This document shows, in pieces, positions 16,752-25,497 of a DNA stretch of 64,000 nt. Under the pieces are notes generated by a model that saw only the letters and a program-made list of their open reading frames with translations, was not told the DNA's origin and ran no database searches. Numbering within the stretch: position 1 is the stretch's first letter; each line of letters begins with the position of its first letter. The stretch is taken from assembly GCA_934667105.1 (NCBI GenBank), contig CAKULG010000005.1, positions 76,179 to 140,178 of the forward strand. The letters are read 5' to 3'. The translations under genes were made by a program, and so were the position numbers. This DNA comes from an uncultured Clostridia bacterium. Lineage in GTDB: Bacteria > Bacillota > Clostridia > Christensenellales > Aristaeellaceae.

Positions 16752-17822
16752 ATGGATAACCGGCTTTTGTTTCAGCTTCAGCAGGTGCTGACCCATTTAA
16801 ATATGCCCATTTCATTGCTCAATACCGAGGGGGACAGCCTCATTCCCAACGAGGATATCCGCTTCACCCTGCCGCCCCTGGCGGGGCAGGGAAACGCCGT
16901 TTTCCATGAGGGACGGCTTTTCCAGCATTGCGCCGCCACGCCGGAATGGGTGCTGATGGCCACCACGGAGGATACGCCCGCCGCCCGGGACGCTTTCAAG
17001 CTGTGCGACGCGATGATCGCATCCGCCATCGCCGCCAGCGAGGCGGGAAACGACCTGAACAACGCCTATCAGCGCATTTTGCAAAATGAATTGTCCCTGG
17101 CGGAATTGGACGCCGTGGTGGACGAGCATCATATCCCTGCCGATACCCCCCGCTGCGTGCTGCTGCTGCATATGGTGCAGGTGCAGCAGCGCACTGCCTT
17201 TGAAATCCTGGATGAGCTGCTGCCCCGCAGTCCCTCCGACGCGCTGGTTTCCATGGATAAGCACACCGCCGCGCTGCTGAAGGATACCACCGCCTTGGAG
17301 GATGAGGACGAGCTGCGCCAGTTTGCCTGCGCGGTGCAGGAAACGCTGCTGAGCGAAACCGCCCTGTCCGTTACGGTGGGCGTGGGCGAAATCGCCAAGG
17401 GCGTGGCAGAACTGCATTCCTCCTATCGTCAGGCCCGCCGGGCCATCGAAATCGGCCGGGTGTTCTCCCCGGAGCGTTCCATTCATGTGTATCGCTCCAT
17501 GATGCTGGAGCGCTTCCTTTCCGATCTCTCTCCCGAAACGGCGGAGCATTATCACAACCTACTGTTCAACCGGGGCACCGCCCGTCTGTTCAGCGAGGAA
17601 ATGCTATACACCATCGAAATGTTCTTCAAAAAAGATCTGAACCTTTCCGATACCGCCCGGCAGCTGTATATCCATCGCAATACGCTGGTTTACCGGCTGG
17701 ATAAGGTGCAGCGGCAGGTGGGGCTGGATCTGCGGAAATTTGAGGACGCGGTAACCTTCAAAATGCTGCTTGAAATGCGCAAATGCGTCAATAATAAAAC
17801 GAAAGCGAAAAAAGCGCGCTGA
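16752..17822 (+). CDS. PucR/CdaR-family transcriptional regulator
   Basis: A 356-residue regulator. The N-terminal half resembles the sugar-diacid recognition region of CdaR (LPPLAGQGNAVFHEGRLF; LCDAMIASAIAASE). The middle (residues 190-280) has the GGDEF-like fold seen in this family (TVGVGEIAKGVAELHSSYRQARRAI). The C-terminus is the PucR helix-turn-helix: FFKKDLNLSDTARQLYIHRN followed by TLVYRLDKVQRQ. The effector may be a carbohydrate acid, by family. It has its own promoter and GGGAGGAA RBS; the S41 protease gene starts 21 bases after it and is probably cotranscribed. Confidence 0.85.
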   Translation: MDNRLLFQLQQVLTHLNMPISLLNTEGDSLIPNEDIRFTLPPLAGQGNAVFHEGRLFQHCAATPEWVLMATTEDTPAARDAFKLCDAMIASAIAASEAGNDLNNAYQRILQNELSLAELDAVVDEHHIPADTPRCVLLLHMVQVQQRTAFEILDELLPRSPSDALVSMDKHTAALLKDTTALEDEDELRQFACAVQETLLSETALSVTVGVGEIAKGVAELHSSYRQARRAIEIGRVFSPERSIHVYRSMMLERFLSDLSPETAEHYHNLLFNRGTARLFSEEMLYTIEMFFKKDLNLSDTARQLYIHRNTLVYRLDKVQRQVGLDLRKFEDAVTFKMLLEMRKCVNNKTKAKKAR

Positions 17823-17843
17823 GCGCTTCGGAAGGAGTCCCTT

Positions 17844-19052
17844 ATGAAAAAGCGTATTCTGGCTTTCGCCGCCGTGCTGGCGCTGGCGCTTGCCGTCGTT
17901 TGCTCGGGCCATGCAGCCGGGCTGTTTGATTTCCTGGGCAAGAACAAAACCGTTACCATCTCCCAGGAGGAATACGACCGGCTTTCCCGCTATGCCGAAA
18001 TGGATGAAATCCTTCAGTATATCGAGTATTGGTATTATGAGGAGCCCGATGTGGACGCGCTGATTGAAAACGCCACCCGAGGGCTGCTCTACGGCCTGGA
18101 GGATCCCTATTCCTTCTATTATAATGAGCAGGAATGGAGCGATCTGTGGTCGGACGACGAAGGGGAATACGCAGGCGTAGGCCTGTATCTGCTGGGCAAT
18201 TATCTGGATTATTCCGTCACCGTCACCCGGGTGTTCAAGGATACCCCCGCCCAGAAGGCGGGCATTCGCCGGGGCGATTTGCTGGTGCGGGTGGAGGATG
18301 TTGAGGTAAACGCCTACACCATGAACGACGCGGTGAACATCATGCGCGGCGAAATCGGAGAGGAAGTGGAGATCGAGGTGCTGCGCGGCACGGAGTATAT
18401 TACCTTCAAAATTCCCCGAGACGTCGTCCATGTGAACCGCATCGAATACGCCATGCTGGAAAGCCAGGTGGGCTACATTGCGCTGTATGAATTCGCGGGG
18501 GAGAGCCAAAAGGAATTTTCCGCCGCGCTGGACGCGCTGCTCGCCCAGGGCGCAAAGTCGCTGGTGGTGGATTTGCGGGATAACGGCGGCGGCTGGGTGG
18601 ACGCGGCCAAGGAAATCGGCGATTTGTTCCTGGATGCGGGCATTCTGGCCTACAGCGAGGATCGCTACGGCTCCCGGGAAAATTATGAAACCACCGACGG
18701 CAAAACGGATATTCCCCTGGTTTTCCTGGTGAACGAGAATTCCGCCTCCGCCTCGGAGATTCTTTCCGGCGGGCTGAAGGATTTGGGCCGCGCCACGCTG
18801 GTGGGCGTGAATACCTTTGGCAAGGGCATCGTGCAAACGGTGATCGGCCTGGATGACAACAAGAAGGGCTTCCAGATGACCTTCGCCCAGTATTTCCTGC
18901 CCTCCGGGGCCAAGGTGCATAGGGTGGGCATTGCGCCGGATATCGTTTCCGAAATGCCGGAGGAATTGAAATCCGCCTATTTCGAAGTGGGCGATATGAG
19001 CGATCCTCAATTACAGGCCGCCTGGGAAGCCGCCAAGGCGCTGGCGCAGTAA
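17844..19052 (+). CDS. S41-family carboxy-terminal processing protease
   Basis: A 402-residue exported protease of the CtpA/Tsp type. A signal peptide occupies residues 1-25. A PDZ domain (about 105-185, VTRVFKDTPAQKAGIRRGD) is followed by the S41 catalytic core with SLVVDLRDNGGGWVDAA, the catalytic Ser in NENSASASEIL and the Lys in GVNTFGKGIVQT. Proteases of this class trim exported proteins at the wall or take part in regulated proteolysis. RBS GGAAGGAG precedes ATG 17844. A strong terminator follows. Confidence 0.93.
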   Translation: MKKRILAFAAVLALALAVVCSGHAAGLFDFLGKNKTVTISQEEYDRLSRYAEMDEILQYIEYWYYEEPDVDALIENATRGLLYGLEDPYSFYYNEQEWSDLWSDDEGEYAGVGLYLLGNYLDYSVTVTRVFKDTPAQKAGIRRGDLLVRVEDVEVNAYTMNDAVNIMRGEIGEEVEIEVLRGTEYITFKIPRDVVHVNRIEYAMLESQVGYIALYEFAGESQKEFSAALDALLAQGAKSLVVDLRDNGGGWVDAAKEIGDLFLDAGILAYSEDRYGSRENYETTDGKTDIPLVFLVNENSASASEILSGGLKDLGRATLVGVNTFGKGIVQTVIGLDDNKKGFQMTFAQYFLPSGAKVHRVGIAPDIVSEMPEELKSAYFEVGDMSDPQLQAAWEAAKALAQ

Positions 19053-19068
19053 GGAACGAAATACGATC

Positions 19069-19118
19069 GCGGGGGAGCCGTGCGGGGAAAAACCCAAAAA
19101 CGGCTCCCCGCGCTTTTT
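19069..19118 (+). terminator. Rho-independent terminator after the S41 protease gene
   Basis: Arms GCGGGGGAGCCG (19069-19080) and CGGCTCCCCGCGC (19101-19113) with a T-run 19113-19118. The arms resemble the dispersed palindrome, so it may be a diverged copy. Confidence 0.85.
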
Positions 19119-19287
19119 TATGAGGGCTGAAGGGGTATAGGCAGGGGAAGGCTGCCAATGACAAAAGCAATTCAAGCGCTCTGCCCGAACAAGGGCCGCC
19201 GCACGCTCGCCTCAAAAACAGGCCGTGGGGTATGCTTGTAACATTTGTAAAATGTGCAAATCTCGCCCCGCCTTCCAGCCCCTGGTG

Positions 19288-19316
19288 TTGACTTCTTTTA
19301 TTGGCTATGCTATCAT
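19288..19316 (+). promoter_or_regulatory. Promoter of the Cys-rich repeat protein gene
   Basis: TTGACT (19288-19293), 17-bp spacer, TATCAT (19311-19316). The 5' leader is about 95 nt; nothing else is recognisable in 19119-19287. Confidence 0.75.
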
Positions 19317-19418
19317 AATCAGGAAAAGAGAGGGAATGAATAACGCTGAGAAAAGTGTCCTATCCATGACCTTCCTTTTTATCTCTTCCTGCACATTAAA
19401 AAATGGAGGATTCGAAAC

Positions 19419-21773
19419 ATGAAGAAATGGAAATTACTCATTCTGGCGCTGTTCATCGCGCTGCTGGCCTGCGCCTGTATGCCCGGCCTGGCGGAGGATG
19501 AATGCAAGCATCCCTTCCTGGGCAGCGAGGTTACCACCGTTCCGACCTGCAAGGCGGAGGGCGTGCGCACCTTTAGCTGCCCCACCTGCGGCAAGACCTG
19601 GACGGAAACCATCGCTAAGACGAACACCCACACCAAGAACGCGGGCACCGTTACCAAGGAAGCCACCTGCTCCGAAACGGGAATTAAGGTCTATAAGTGC
19701 AGCGTCTGCGGCGTGGACATGGGCAGCGAAGCGATTCCCGCCAAGGGCCACACCTGGGACGCGGGCACCGTTACCAAGGAAGCCACCTGCACCGCCACTG
19801 GTATTAAATCCTTCATCTGCACCGTCTGCAAGGCCACCAAGACCGAGGCGATCCCCGCTTTGAGTCACGACCTGGTGAACGTTGCGTATGTGGAGCCCAC
19901 CTGCAACGCCAAGGGCAACACTGCGGGCCAGAAGTGCACCCGCTGCACCTATACCACGGTTACGGAAATCGCCGCCACGGGCAAGCATAAGTTCGATGTG
20001 ATCGCCTCCGATCATAAGGACGCTACCTGCACCGAAGCGGGCTACAACGAATTCACCTGCGTATATTGCAAGACTGAGAAATCCAAGACCGTCCTGCCCG
20101 CCCTGGGCCATAATTACCCCACCGCCTGGACCGTGACCACCCCGGCCACCTGCCAGGCCGCCGGCGTGGAAAGCCAGAGCTGCACCCGCTGCGGCAATGT
20201 GGTAACCCGGGCAACCGCCAAGGCCGCCCATAACTACAAGGATGAAACCATCATCACCCCCGCCACCTGCGAAGCCGCCGGCTCCAAGAAGCTGACCTGC
20301 ACCATGTGCAAGGCGGATTTCATCACGCAGACGATCCCCGCCCTGGGCCATGATTTCTCCGGCGATCCCGTGGTGGTGGATGCCACCTGCAAGGCCGCGG
20401 GCACCAAGACCTGGACCTGCAAGCACGGCGGCTGCACCAAAACCAAGGTGGAAACCATCGCCAAGCTGGCCCATAAATACGAAATCGAAACCATCGCCAC
20501 CCCCGCCACCTGCGAAACCAACGGCGTGAAGAAGATCACCTGCTCCCTGTGCAAGGAAGATTTCATCACCCAGTATATCCCCGCCACCGGCCACGATTAT
20601 TCCGGCGATCCCGTGGTGGTGGAGCCCACCTGCAAGGCTGCGGGCACTAGGACCTGGACCTGCAAGCACGGCGGCTGCACCAAGCCCAAGGTGGAAACCA
20701 TCGCTAAGCTGGCCCATAAGTATGAAATCGAAACCGTGGTGGACAAGCCCACCTGCGATAAGAAGGGCCGCAATAAGCTGACCTGCTCCCTGTGCAAGGA
20801 AGATTTCATCCTGAAGGATACCCCCGCCCTGGGCCATGATTTCTCCGGCGCTCCCGTTGTGAAGGACGCCACCTGTGAAGAAGCGGGCACCAAGACCTGG
20901 ACCTGCACCCATGAGGGCTGCACCCAGACCAAGGTGCAGACCATCAAAAAGCTGGGCCATAAATCCACCTACAAAGTGACCAAGGAAGCCACCTGCACCG
21001 AGGCGGGCACGAAGGATCAGGTGTGCGAACGCTGCGGCAAGGTGCTCAAATCCAACGTCAAGATCAACAAGCTGGGCCATAAGCTGAAGGACGTTGTCAC
21101 CAAGGAGCCCGATTGCGAAAACGCGGGCACGAAGAACGTGGTGTGCGAACGCTGCAACGCCGTGACTCAGGAAAACGTGGCCATTAAGAAGCTGGGCCAT
21201 AAGGGCGTTTGGGTCACCGTGAAAAAGCCCACCAAGACCGAAGACGGCGAAGCGGTGGAAACCTGCTCCCGCTGCGGCAAGGAACTGGGCCGCAAGACGG
21301 TGCCCTATGCCATCATGATGTATAACAACACCATCTGCTCCCTCGGCCCCTGCACCCGCGATTTGATCGGCGGCGACGATTGGTATCGCGTCACCCCGCT
21401 GGATCTTTCCGTGGAGGGCTCCTTCACCTATCCCCTCATCGCCACCAATAAATTCACCGTGGGCACCATGACCGTGACGATCAGCAACGGCGCCATGACG
21501 GTGACCTATAAGCTGAATTCTAATCAGTTCAATGTGCGCAGCGAGGCGCTGGTGTTCTATTCCAACCTGGAAGCCCTGCGCAAGCCCACCACCGAAAACA
21601 CCTATTCCTTCTCCTTCGGTCAGCCCATCGATATTGCCCAGACCTTCGGCGAAGATACCCGCGTGATCCTTTCCTTCTTCATGAAGGCGGATTATGATCA
21701 GCTGGGCAACGGCGTGTACGGCTTCCAGGCCGACGCGCGGCAGATCAACGAAATGGTCGCCCTGATCGACTAA
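19419..21773 (+). CDS. Secreted protein with fifteen Cys-Cys-Cys-His repeats
   Basis: A 784-residue exported protein (signal peptide MKKWKLLILALFIALLACAC, cleavage probably after GLA). Residues 28-630 hold fifteen repeats of about 40 residues, pattern TC-x(9-11)-C-x(2-4)-C-x(11-14)-GH, for example ATCSETGIKVYKCSVCG with a following KGH. Repeats 8-12 form a longer 81-residue period (243 bp; equivalent His codons at 20349, 20592, 20835), with CX4C (CKHGGC) alternating with CX2C. Three Cys and one His per unit suggest metal or disulfide stabilisation. The C-terminal 150 residues match the left-edge protein. No anchor motif is visible. GGAGG precedes ATG 19419. Confidence 0.85.
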   Translation: MKKWKLLILALFIALLACACMPGLAEDECKHPFLGSEVTTVPTCKAEGVRTFSCPTCGKTWTETIAKTNTHTKNAGTVTKEATCSETGIKVYKCSVCGVDMGSEAIPAKGHTWDAGTVTKEATCTATGIKSFICTVCKATKTEAIPALSHDLVNVAYVEPTCNAKGNTAGQKCTRCTYTTVTEIAATGKHKFDVIASDHKDATCTEAGYNEFTCVYCKTEKSKTVLPALGHNYPTAWTVTTPATCQAAGVESQSCTRCGNVVTRATAKAAHNYKDETIITPATCEAAGSKKLTCTMCKADFITQTIPALGHDFSGDPVVVDATCKAAGTKTWTCKHGGCTKTKVETIAKLAHKYEIETIATPATCETNGVKKITCSLCKEDFITQYIPATGHDYSGDPVVVEPTCKAAGTRTWTCKHGGCTKPKVETIAKLAHKYEIETVVDKPTCDKKGRNKLTCSLCKEDFILKDTPALGHDFSGAPVVKDATCEEAGTKTWTCTHEGCTQTKVQTIKKLGHKSTYKVTKEATCTEAGTKDQVCERCGKVLKSNVKINKLGHKLKDVVTKEPDCENAGTKNVVCERCNAVTQENVAIKKLGHKGVWVTVKKPTKTEDGEAVETCSRCGKELGRKTVPYAIMMYNNTICSLGPCTRDLIGGDDWYRVTPLDLSVEGSFTYPLIATNKFTVGTMTVTISNGAMTVTYKLNSNQFNVRSEALVFYSNLEALRKPTTENTYSFSFGQPIDIAQTFGEDTRVILSFFMKADYDQLGNGVYGFQADARQINEMVALID

Positions 21774-21790
21774 ACAAGAACAAATAATGC

Positions 21791-21830
21791 GAGGGAGCCT
21801 TCTTTGCCAGCCAAAGAAGGCTCCCTTGCG
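21791..21830 (-). repeat. Dispersed palindromic repeat, copy 3 (terminator-like)
   Basis: GGGAGCCTTCTTTG (21793-21806) and CAAAGAAGGCTCCC (21812-21825) pair perfectly. It directly follows the repeat-protein gene and likely terminates it. Flanking sequence matches other copies on the minus strand. Confidence 0.8.
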
Positions 21831-22171
21831 TTCCCCCAAGAACGCCGAAAGGGGAGAGAAGAAAAAAGGGGCTGTGAAAAACAGATCTCTGCAACGAAGC
21901 GGCTGGAATTACGGCGAAAAGCATGTTTCCTTTTGCTGGCGGAAATGCAGGCAAATTGACTGCTTTTGCCCAAACCCATATACAGCTTTCTTGGAAGGGC
22001 GGAGGGAGCTATTCTTTGGCTTCCAGAAAATGGTTCTCTCGCAAATGTTTTTGCTTTTTTACAGCTTTGTTTTATTTTTTGGCCCTTTGCTGGACGAAAT
22101 CACGGAGATATGGTATATTTGCTCATATGGCAAGTTATCGCAATCAAGAACATTCAGGGAGGCGAAGGAAA
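21831..22171. other. Intergenic region upstream of the MazG-like gene
   Basis: No gene is supported. It contains copy 4 of the dispersed repeat (21979-22060) and an extended -10-like TGGTATATT at 22111-22119 without a good -35. Confidence 0.5.
21979..22060 (+). repeat. Dispersed palindromic repeat, copy 4 (degenerate stem)
   Basis: The left flank ATACAGCTTTCTTGGAAGG, centre ATTCTTTGG, and right flank CTCGCAAATGTTTTTGC with GCTTTTTT match the family, but the stem has several mismatches. Confidence 0.65.
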
Positions 22172-22525
22172 ATGGCCCTGTCCATGGAGGAAATGCTGGA
22201 ATTCCAGCGGGCGCTGCAAAAGAAATATCAGGGCATATGGGAGGGGGACGAGCCCGCCACGGCCAAGCATCATCTGCTTTACGCCGTGGAGGAAATCGGC
22301 GAGGTATCCGCCATTTTGAAAAAACGAACCCCCCAGGCCGTGCTGGAGGATGCGGCGGTGCGCAGGCATTTCTGCGAGGAGATGGCGGATGTGTTTATGT
22401 ATCTGGCCGATGTGATGCTCTGCTGCGGCGTGACTGCGGAAGAATTTGAGCAGGCCTACCGGGAAAAGGTGGCCCGGAATTTGGAGCGGGATTTTGTCCG
22501 TGAGCACCAGAATTATTTAAAGTAA
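22172..22525 (+). CDS. MazG-like nucleotide pyrophosphohydrolase
   Basis: A 117-residue all-alpha protein of the MazG/dUTPase-like NTP-PPase superfamily. The metal-binding motifs are HHLLYAVEEIGEVSAILKK (EExxE) and FCEEMADVFMYLADVML (ExxD). Such single-domain enzymes hydrolyse non-canonical or damaged nucleoside triphosphates; the substrate is not predictable here. Start ATG 22172 has GGGAGG (22157-22162) and GAAGGA upstream. It is monocistronic, ending at a terminator near 22700. Confidence 0.8.
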   Translation: MALSMEEMLEFQRALQKKYQGIWEGDEPATAKHHLLYAVEEIGEVSAILKKRTPQAVLEDAAVRRHFCEEMADVFMYLADVMLCCGVTAEEFEQAYREKVARNLERDFVREHQNYLK

Positions 22526-22544
22526 GGATATTGGAAAAATGCGG

Positions 22545-22600
22545 AGGGCGTTCTTGGACGGCCAAGAAAGGCCCTTGCGCCGCCTTCCAAGAAGGTCGAT
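22545..22600 (-). repeat. Dispersed palindromic repeat, copy 5
   Basis: The hairpin GGGCGTTCTTGG / CCAAGAAAGGCCC lies at 22547-22574, and CTTCTTGGAAGGCGG on the minus strand (22581-22595) corresponds to the conserved left flank of the family. Confidence 0.6.
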
Positions 22601-22698
22601 GGGGGGAGCGCATGGGGGCGACGGCTTGTTCCTCCGCCCGCAAATGGAAGGCTGCGATTGCAAGCGCGTTTTCCCATTCCTCCTCCCAAAACAATCAA

Positions 22699-22734
22699 CC
22701 GCGCGTCTGCACAAGGCGGACGCGCGGATTTTTT
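22699..22734 (+). terminator. Rho-independent terminator
   Basis: CCGCGCGTC (22699-22707) pairs with GACGCGCGG (22719-22727), followed by ATTTTTT. It ends plus-strand transcription before the convergent transporter operon. Confidence 0.8.
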
Positions 22735-22798
22735 AATGGACGGGAAGACAAGCCGATTTCTTGCTTTCCCGATTTTCCAATCGCTTTCCTGAGAGAAG

Positions 22799-22829
22799 GA
22801 GAGAGGGCGATGGTTTCCCACGCCCTCTC
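22799..22829 (-). terminator. Hairpin at the end of transporter operon 1
   Basis: GAGAGGGCG (22801-22809) and CGCCCTCTC (22821-22829) form a perfect stem just past the binding-protein stop; the following minus-strand sequence is pyrimidine-rich rather than a clean T-run. Confidence 0.55.
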
Positions 22830-22845
22830 CCGCATGCATTTGTTT

Positions 22846-24492
22846 TTAGTCGTTCAGGCCCCAGTATTCGTTCAGCACTTCCAGGAAACGATCCAGGCCG
22901 TTATCCTTCAGGCCCTGCTCATAGGCGGCCCACTGCGCGTCGTCGTTGATATCCAGGGTGCCCAGGATGAACTGCGTCCACATATTGGCGGCGTAATCGC
23001 TGATCTGGGTGTTCAGTTCACTCTGTTCCAGAATCAAATCCTCGTCGGTGCACCAGATGATGACGGGGCGGCCGTCCTCCACGGCGTACTGGCGATAGAT
23101 TTCACCGGCCTTTATCTGGTTGGCGGCTAGGGTGCCTTCTTCCATTTCTTCAGTCCAGGTGGTGTAAATGCCGGGCAGGAAAATTTTGCTCAGCCAGCCG
23201 GACCAGCGCAGGTTCTGGGAGGAAGCGCCGGGATTGTTTTTGTACAGCGCGTTTTTCACCAGACGGCGGAAGGTGGGGCCGTTCACTTCGTCATATTCGC
23301 CGGTGGCTTCCCAATCGGTGCCTTCGTCGCCGTAATTGGTCCACAGGGCGATCTCGCGGCAGGTGAGGTAATCAATCCATTTAATGGCCGCGACGGGATC
23401 CTTGCAGGCCTTGGTGATGGCCCAATTCAGCATGCCGCCCGTCGCCTGGCTGGGGGTCTGCCGCAGGCCAGTGGGGCCGGAGACGGGAGGAATGACGAAG
23501 AAATCCGAGGCCGCGTCGCCGTAATAGACGGAATCGGTAACGAAGCGCATGTAATAAGGCGCGGCGGCCACGCCCACCACCATGCTGTCCGCGCTGGTGG
23601 CGTTCACCACGGCGCGATACTGGTTCAGATCCTGGGTGTAGGTGAGCTCATCCAGCAGGCCGTCCGCCACCAACTGGCGCACATATTTCAGGCCTTCCCG
23701 GTAGTCCTCACCCTGGGGCGCGAAGGCGGCCTTGCCATCCTTCACATAGGTCAGCTCCATGGGGAAATAGGTGAAGCAGTTCATGATCCAGTAAAGGGGA
23801 TCGCTGCCCTGATGATCCCAGGAAAAGGTGCCCAGCAGGGGAATCTCATCGGTAGCGTCGCCGTTGCCGTTCATATCATGATCGCGGAAATAAACCAGGA
23901 CATCCCGGAATTCATCCAGCGTTTCTGGCATGCCCTTGTCGGTGGCCTCGGTGTACTGGGCCAGCCAGGGCAGATTCATCCACAGCTTGGCAAAGGGAAT
24001 CTGGGTACGCATATCGTCCTTGCGGTAGAAGGTGTAGATATGGCCGTCGGGAGCGGTGATGAGCTCCTTCACTTCGGGAGCAATTTCAAAAACCTGACGC
24101 ATGTTGGGGGCGTACTGCTCGATGAGATCCTCCAGGGGAATGAGCACGCCCTCGCCCATACCGTAGGTGACGATCTGATCGACGCTCAGGCCGGTCATGT
24201 AAATGTCCGGGTATTCGCCGCTGGTGAGGCTGAGGGTCAGCAGCTGGGCGGAATCGGAGGTGGTGGCGGTGATCCAGTTGACGTGGATATTGGTCATATC
24301 CTCATACCACTGGGTCATGTAGTTGGTATTCATGTCCTCCACATCCGCGGGGACGGTAATCCACACCGTCAGTTCGGTCTTTTCGGGGGTGATGGGCATG
24401 TTGCTCTTGTCGCCGCGCCAGGGCTCACCCTCGGCCAGGCCGGCCAGTGGAAGCAGGCACACGATGAGCAGAATGAGCGCCAGTTTCTTCAT
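22846..24492 (-). CDS. ABC transporter extracellular solute-binding protein (cluster 1)
   Basis: A 548-residue exported binding protein of the LipO/YtcQ-like carbohydrate type. The signal peptide is MKKLALILLIVCLLPLAGLA; there is no lipobox Cys at the cleavage site. Family-like features are TELTVWITVPADVEDMNTNY, the EYPDIYMTG region and a calcium-loop-like RDHDMNGNGDATDE near residue 200, which recurs in the cluster 2 protein. It is the last gene of lplB-lplC-SBP cluster 1 and ends at a hairpin. ATG 24492 is chosen for the AAAGGAGG RBS; an upstream in-frame extension would hide the signal peptide. The sugar is unknown. Confidence 0.92.
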   Translation of the reverse strand: MKKLALILLIVCLLPLAGLAEGEPWRGDKSNMPITPEKTELTVWITVPADVEDMNTNYMTQWYEDMTNIHVNWITATTSDSAQLLTLSLTSGEYPDIYMTGLSVDQIVTYGMGEGVLIPLEDLIEQYAPNMRQVFEIAPEVKELITAPDGHIYTFYRKDDMRTQIPFAKLWMNLPWLAQYTEATDKGMPETLDEFRDVLVYFRDHDMNGNGDATDEIPLLGTFSWDHQGSDPLYWIMNCFTYFPMELTYVKDGKAAFAPQGEDYREGLKYVRQLVADGLLDELTYTQDLNQYRAVVNATSADSMVVGVAAAPYYMRFVTDSVYYGDAASDFFVIPPVSGPTGLRQTPSQATGGMLNWAITKACKDPVAAIKWIDYLTCREIALWTNYGDEGTDWEATGEYDEVNGPTFRRLVKNALYKNNPGASSQNLRWSGWLSKIFLPGIYTTWTEEMEEGTLAANQIKAGEIYRQYAVEDGRPVIIWCTDEDLILEQSELNTQISDYAANMWTQFILGTLDINDDAQWAAYEQGLKDNGLDRFLEVLNEYWGLND

Positions 24493-24574
24493 GGGGTGTC
24501 CTCCTTTAATAGATAGATATATTGTACGGCTCCTTGCCGCAGGGAACAAGAGGAAAAATTTGCGTTGGCGGGGC

Positions 24575-25480
24575 TCAGCCCTTTACCGCGCCCACCATGA
24601 CGCCCTTGACGAAATATTTCTGCACAAAGGGATACAGCACCATCACGGGCAGCGAACCCAGGATAATCAGCGAATATTTCATCAGCTGCGCCCGATCCTC
24701 CGCCCGGGCCATCTGCTCCATATCCATACCCGCGTCCAGAGCGGAGGATTGGTTGAGCACCAGAATCTCCCGCAGGAACATGGTCAGCGGCAGCTTTTCC
24801 CGGGTGCGGATATACAGGAGGGCGTTGAAATAGCCGTTCCACAGGCCCACGGCGTAATACAGGCCGATTACGGCCAGAATGGGGCCCGAAAGGGGAAGCA
24901 CGATGGACCAGATGAACCGGTAATCGTTGCAGCCGTCCAGCTGGGCGGCCTCCCGCAGCTCGCCAGGAATGGAATTTTTGAAATAGGTGCGCATCACGAT
25001 CATGTTGTACACGGAAAGCGAACCGGGCAGCACCAGCGACCAGATGGAATCGATCATGCCCAGATCCTTCATCCACAGGAAGGTGGGAATCATACCGCCG
25101 GAAAAATACATGGTGAACACGCACAGCGCCATCATGACCTTGCCGCCCTTAAAATCGGCGCGGGAGAGGGGATAGGCGCAGCAGGTGGTGACGAACAGGG
25201 CCAGGGCGGTGCCCAGCGCCATGTAAAGCAGGGAATTCCTGTAGCCGATCCAGATATAGCGGTAATTGAACACCGCCTCGTATCCCTGAAGCGAGAACTT
25301 TTCCGGAATCAGGGAAGCGCCCTTTAAGGGAACGGGGGTGAAGGACGAAACGACGACATACAGCAGCGGATAGGCCAGAACGAGGAAAAACAGAATGAGC
25401 ACGAACCAATCCAGCGCCAGAAAGGCCCGATCGGAGGCGCTGTAGCGAATGGCGTGGTGCGTCTTTTTTGTGTCGGTCAT
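24575..25480 (-). CDS. Carbohydrate ABC transporter permease, LplC/MalG type (cluster 1)
   Basis: A 301-residue inner-membrane permease with six helices. The cytoplasmic EAA loop that contacts the ATPase reads EAAQLDGCNDYRFIWSIVLP; the C-terminus MVLYPFVQKYFVKGVMVGAVKG is typical of LplC. It follows the LplB-type partner by 17 bases and precedes the binding protein. No ATPase gene is present, so a shared MsmX-like ATPase encoded elsewhere is expected. RBS GGAGGGAAG precedes ATG 25480. Confidence 0.93.
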   Translation of the reverse strand: MTDTKKTHHAIRYSASDRAFLALDWFVLILFFLVLAYPLLYVVVSSFTPVPLKGASLIPEKFSLQGYEAVFNYRYIWIGYRNSLLYMALGTALALFVTTCCAYPLSRADFKGGKVMMALCVFTMYFSGGMIPTFLWMKDLGMIDSIWSLVLPGSLSVYNMIVMRTYFKNSIPGELREAAQLDGCNDYRFIWSIVLPLSGPILAVIGLYYAVGLWNGYFNALLYIRTREKLPLTMFLREILVLNQSSALDAGMDMEQMARAEDRAQLMKYSLIILGSLPVMVLYPFVQKYFVKGVMVGAVKG

Positions 25481-25497
25481 TTTTCTTCCCTCCTCCC

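Noticed and set aside
19640..21200. Regularly spaced repeats that might suggest a CRISPR array
   Set aside because: The repeats are in frame within a coding sequence, vary in a codon-like manner and have no constant spacer length.
19434..21839. An 801-codon minus-strand frame opposite the Cys-rich repeat protein
   Set aside because: Its repeats only mirror the antisense of the real repeats. The plus-strand gene has promoter, RBS, signal peptide and terminator.
21979..22060. A transposable element with coding capacity at the repeat copies
   Set aside because: No transposase frame is present in or near any of the nine copies in this window.
22531..23130. A 199-codon plus-strand frame overlapping the end of binding protein 1
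   Set aside because: It covers a repeat, a terminator and the antisense of a certain gene; no protein-like features.
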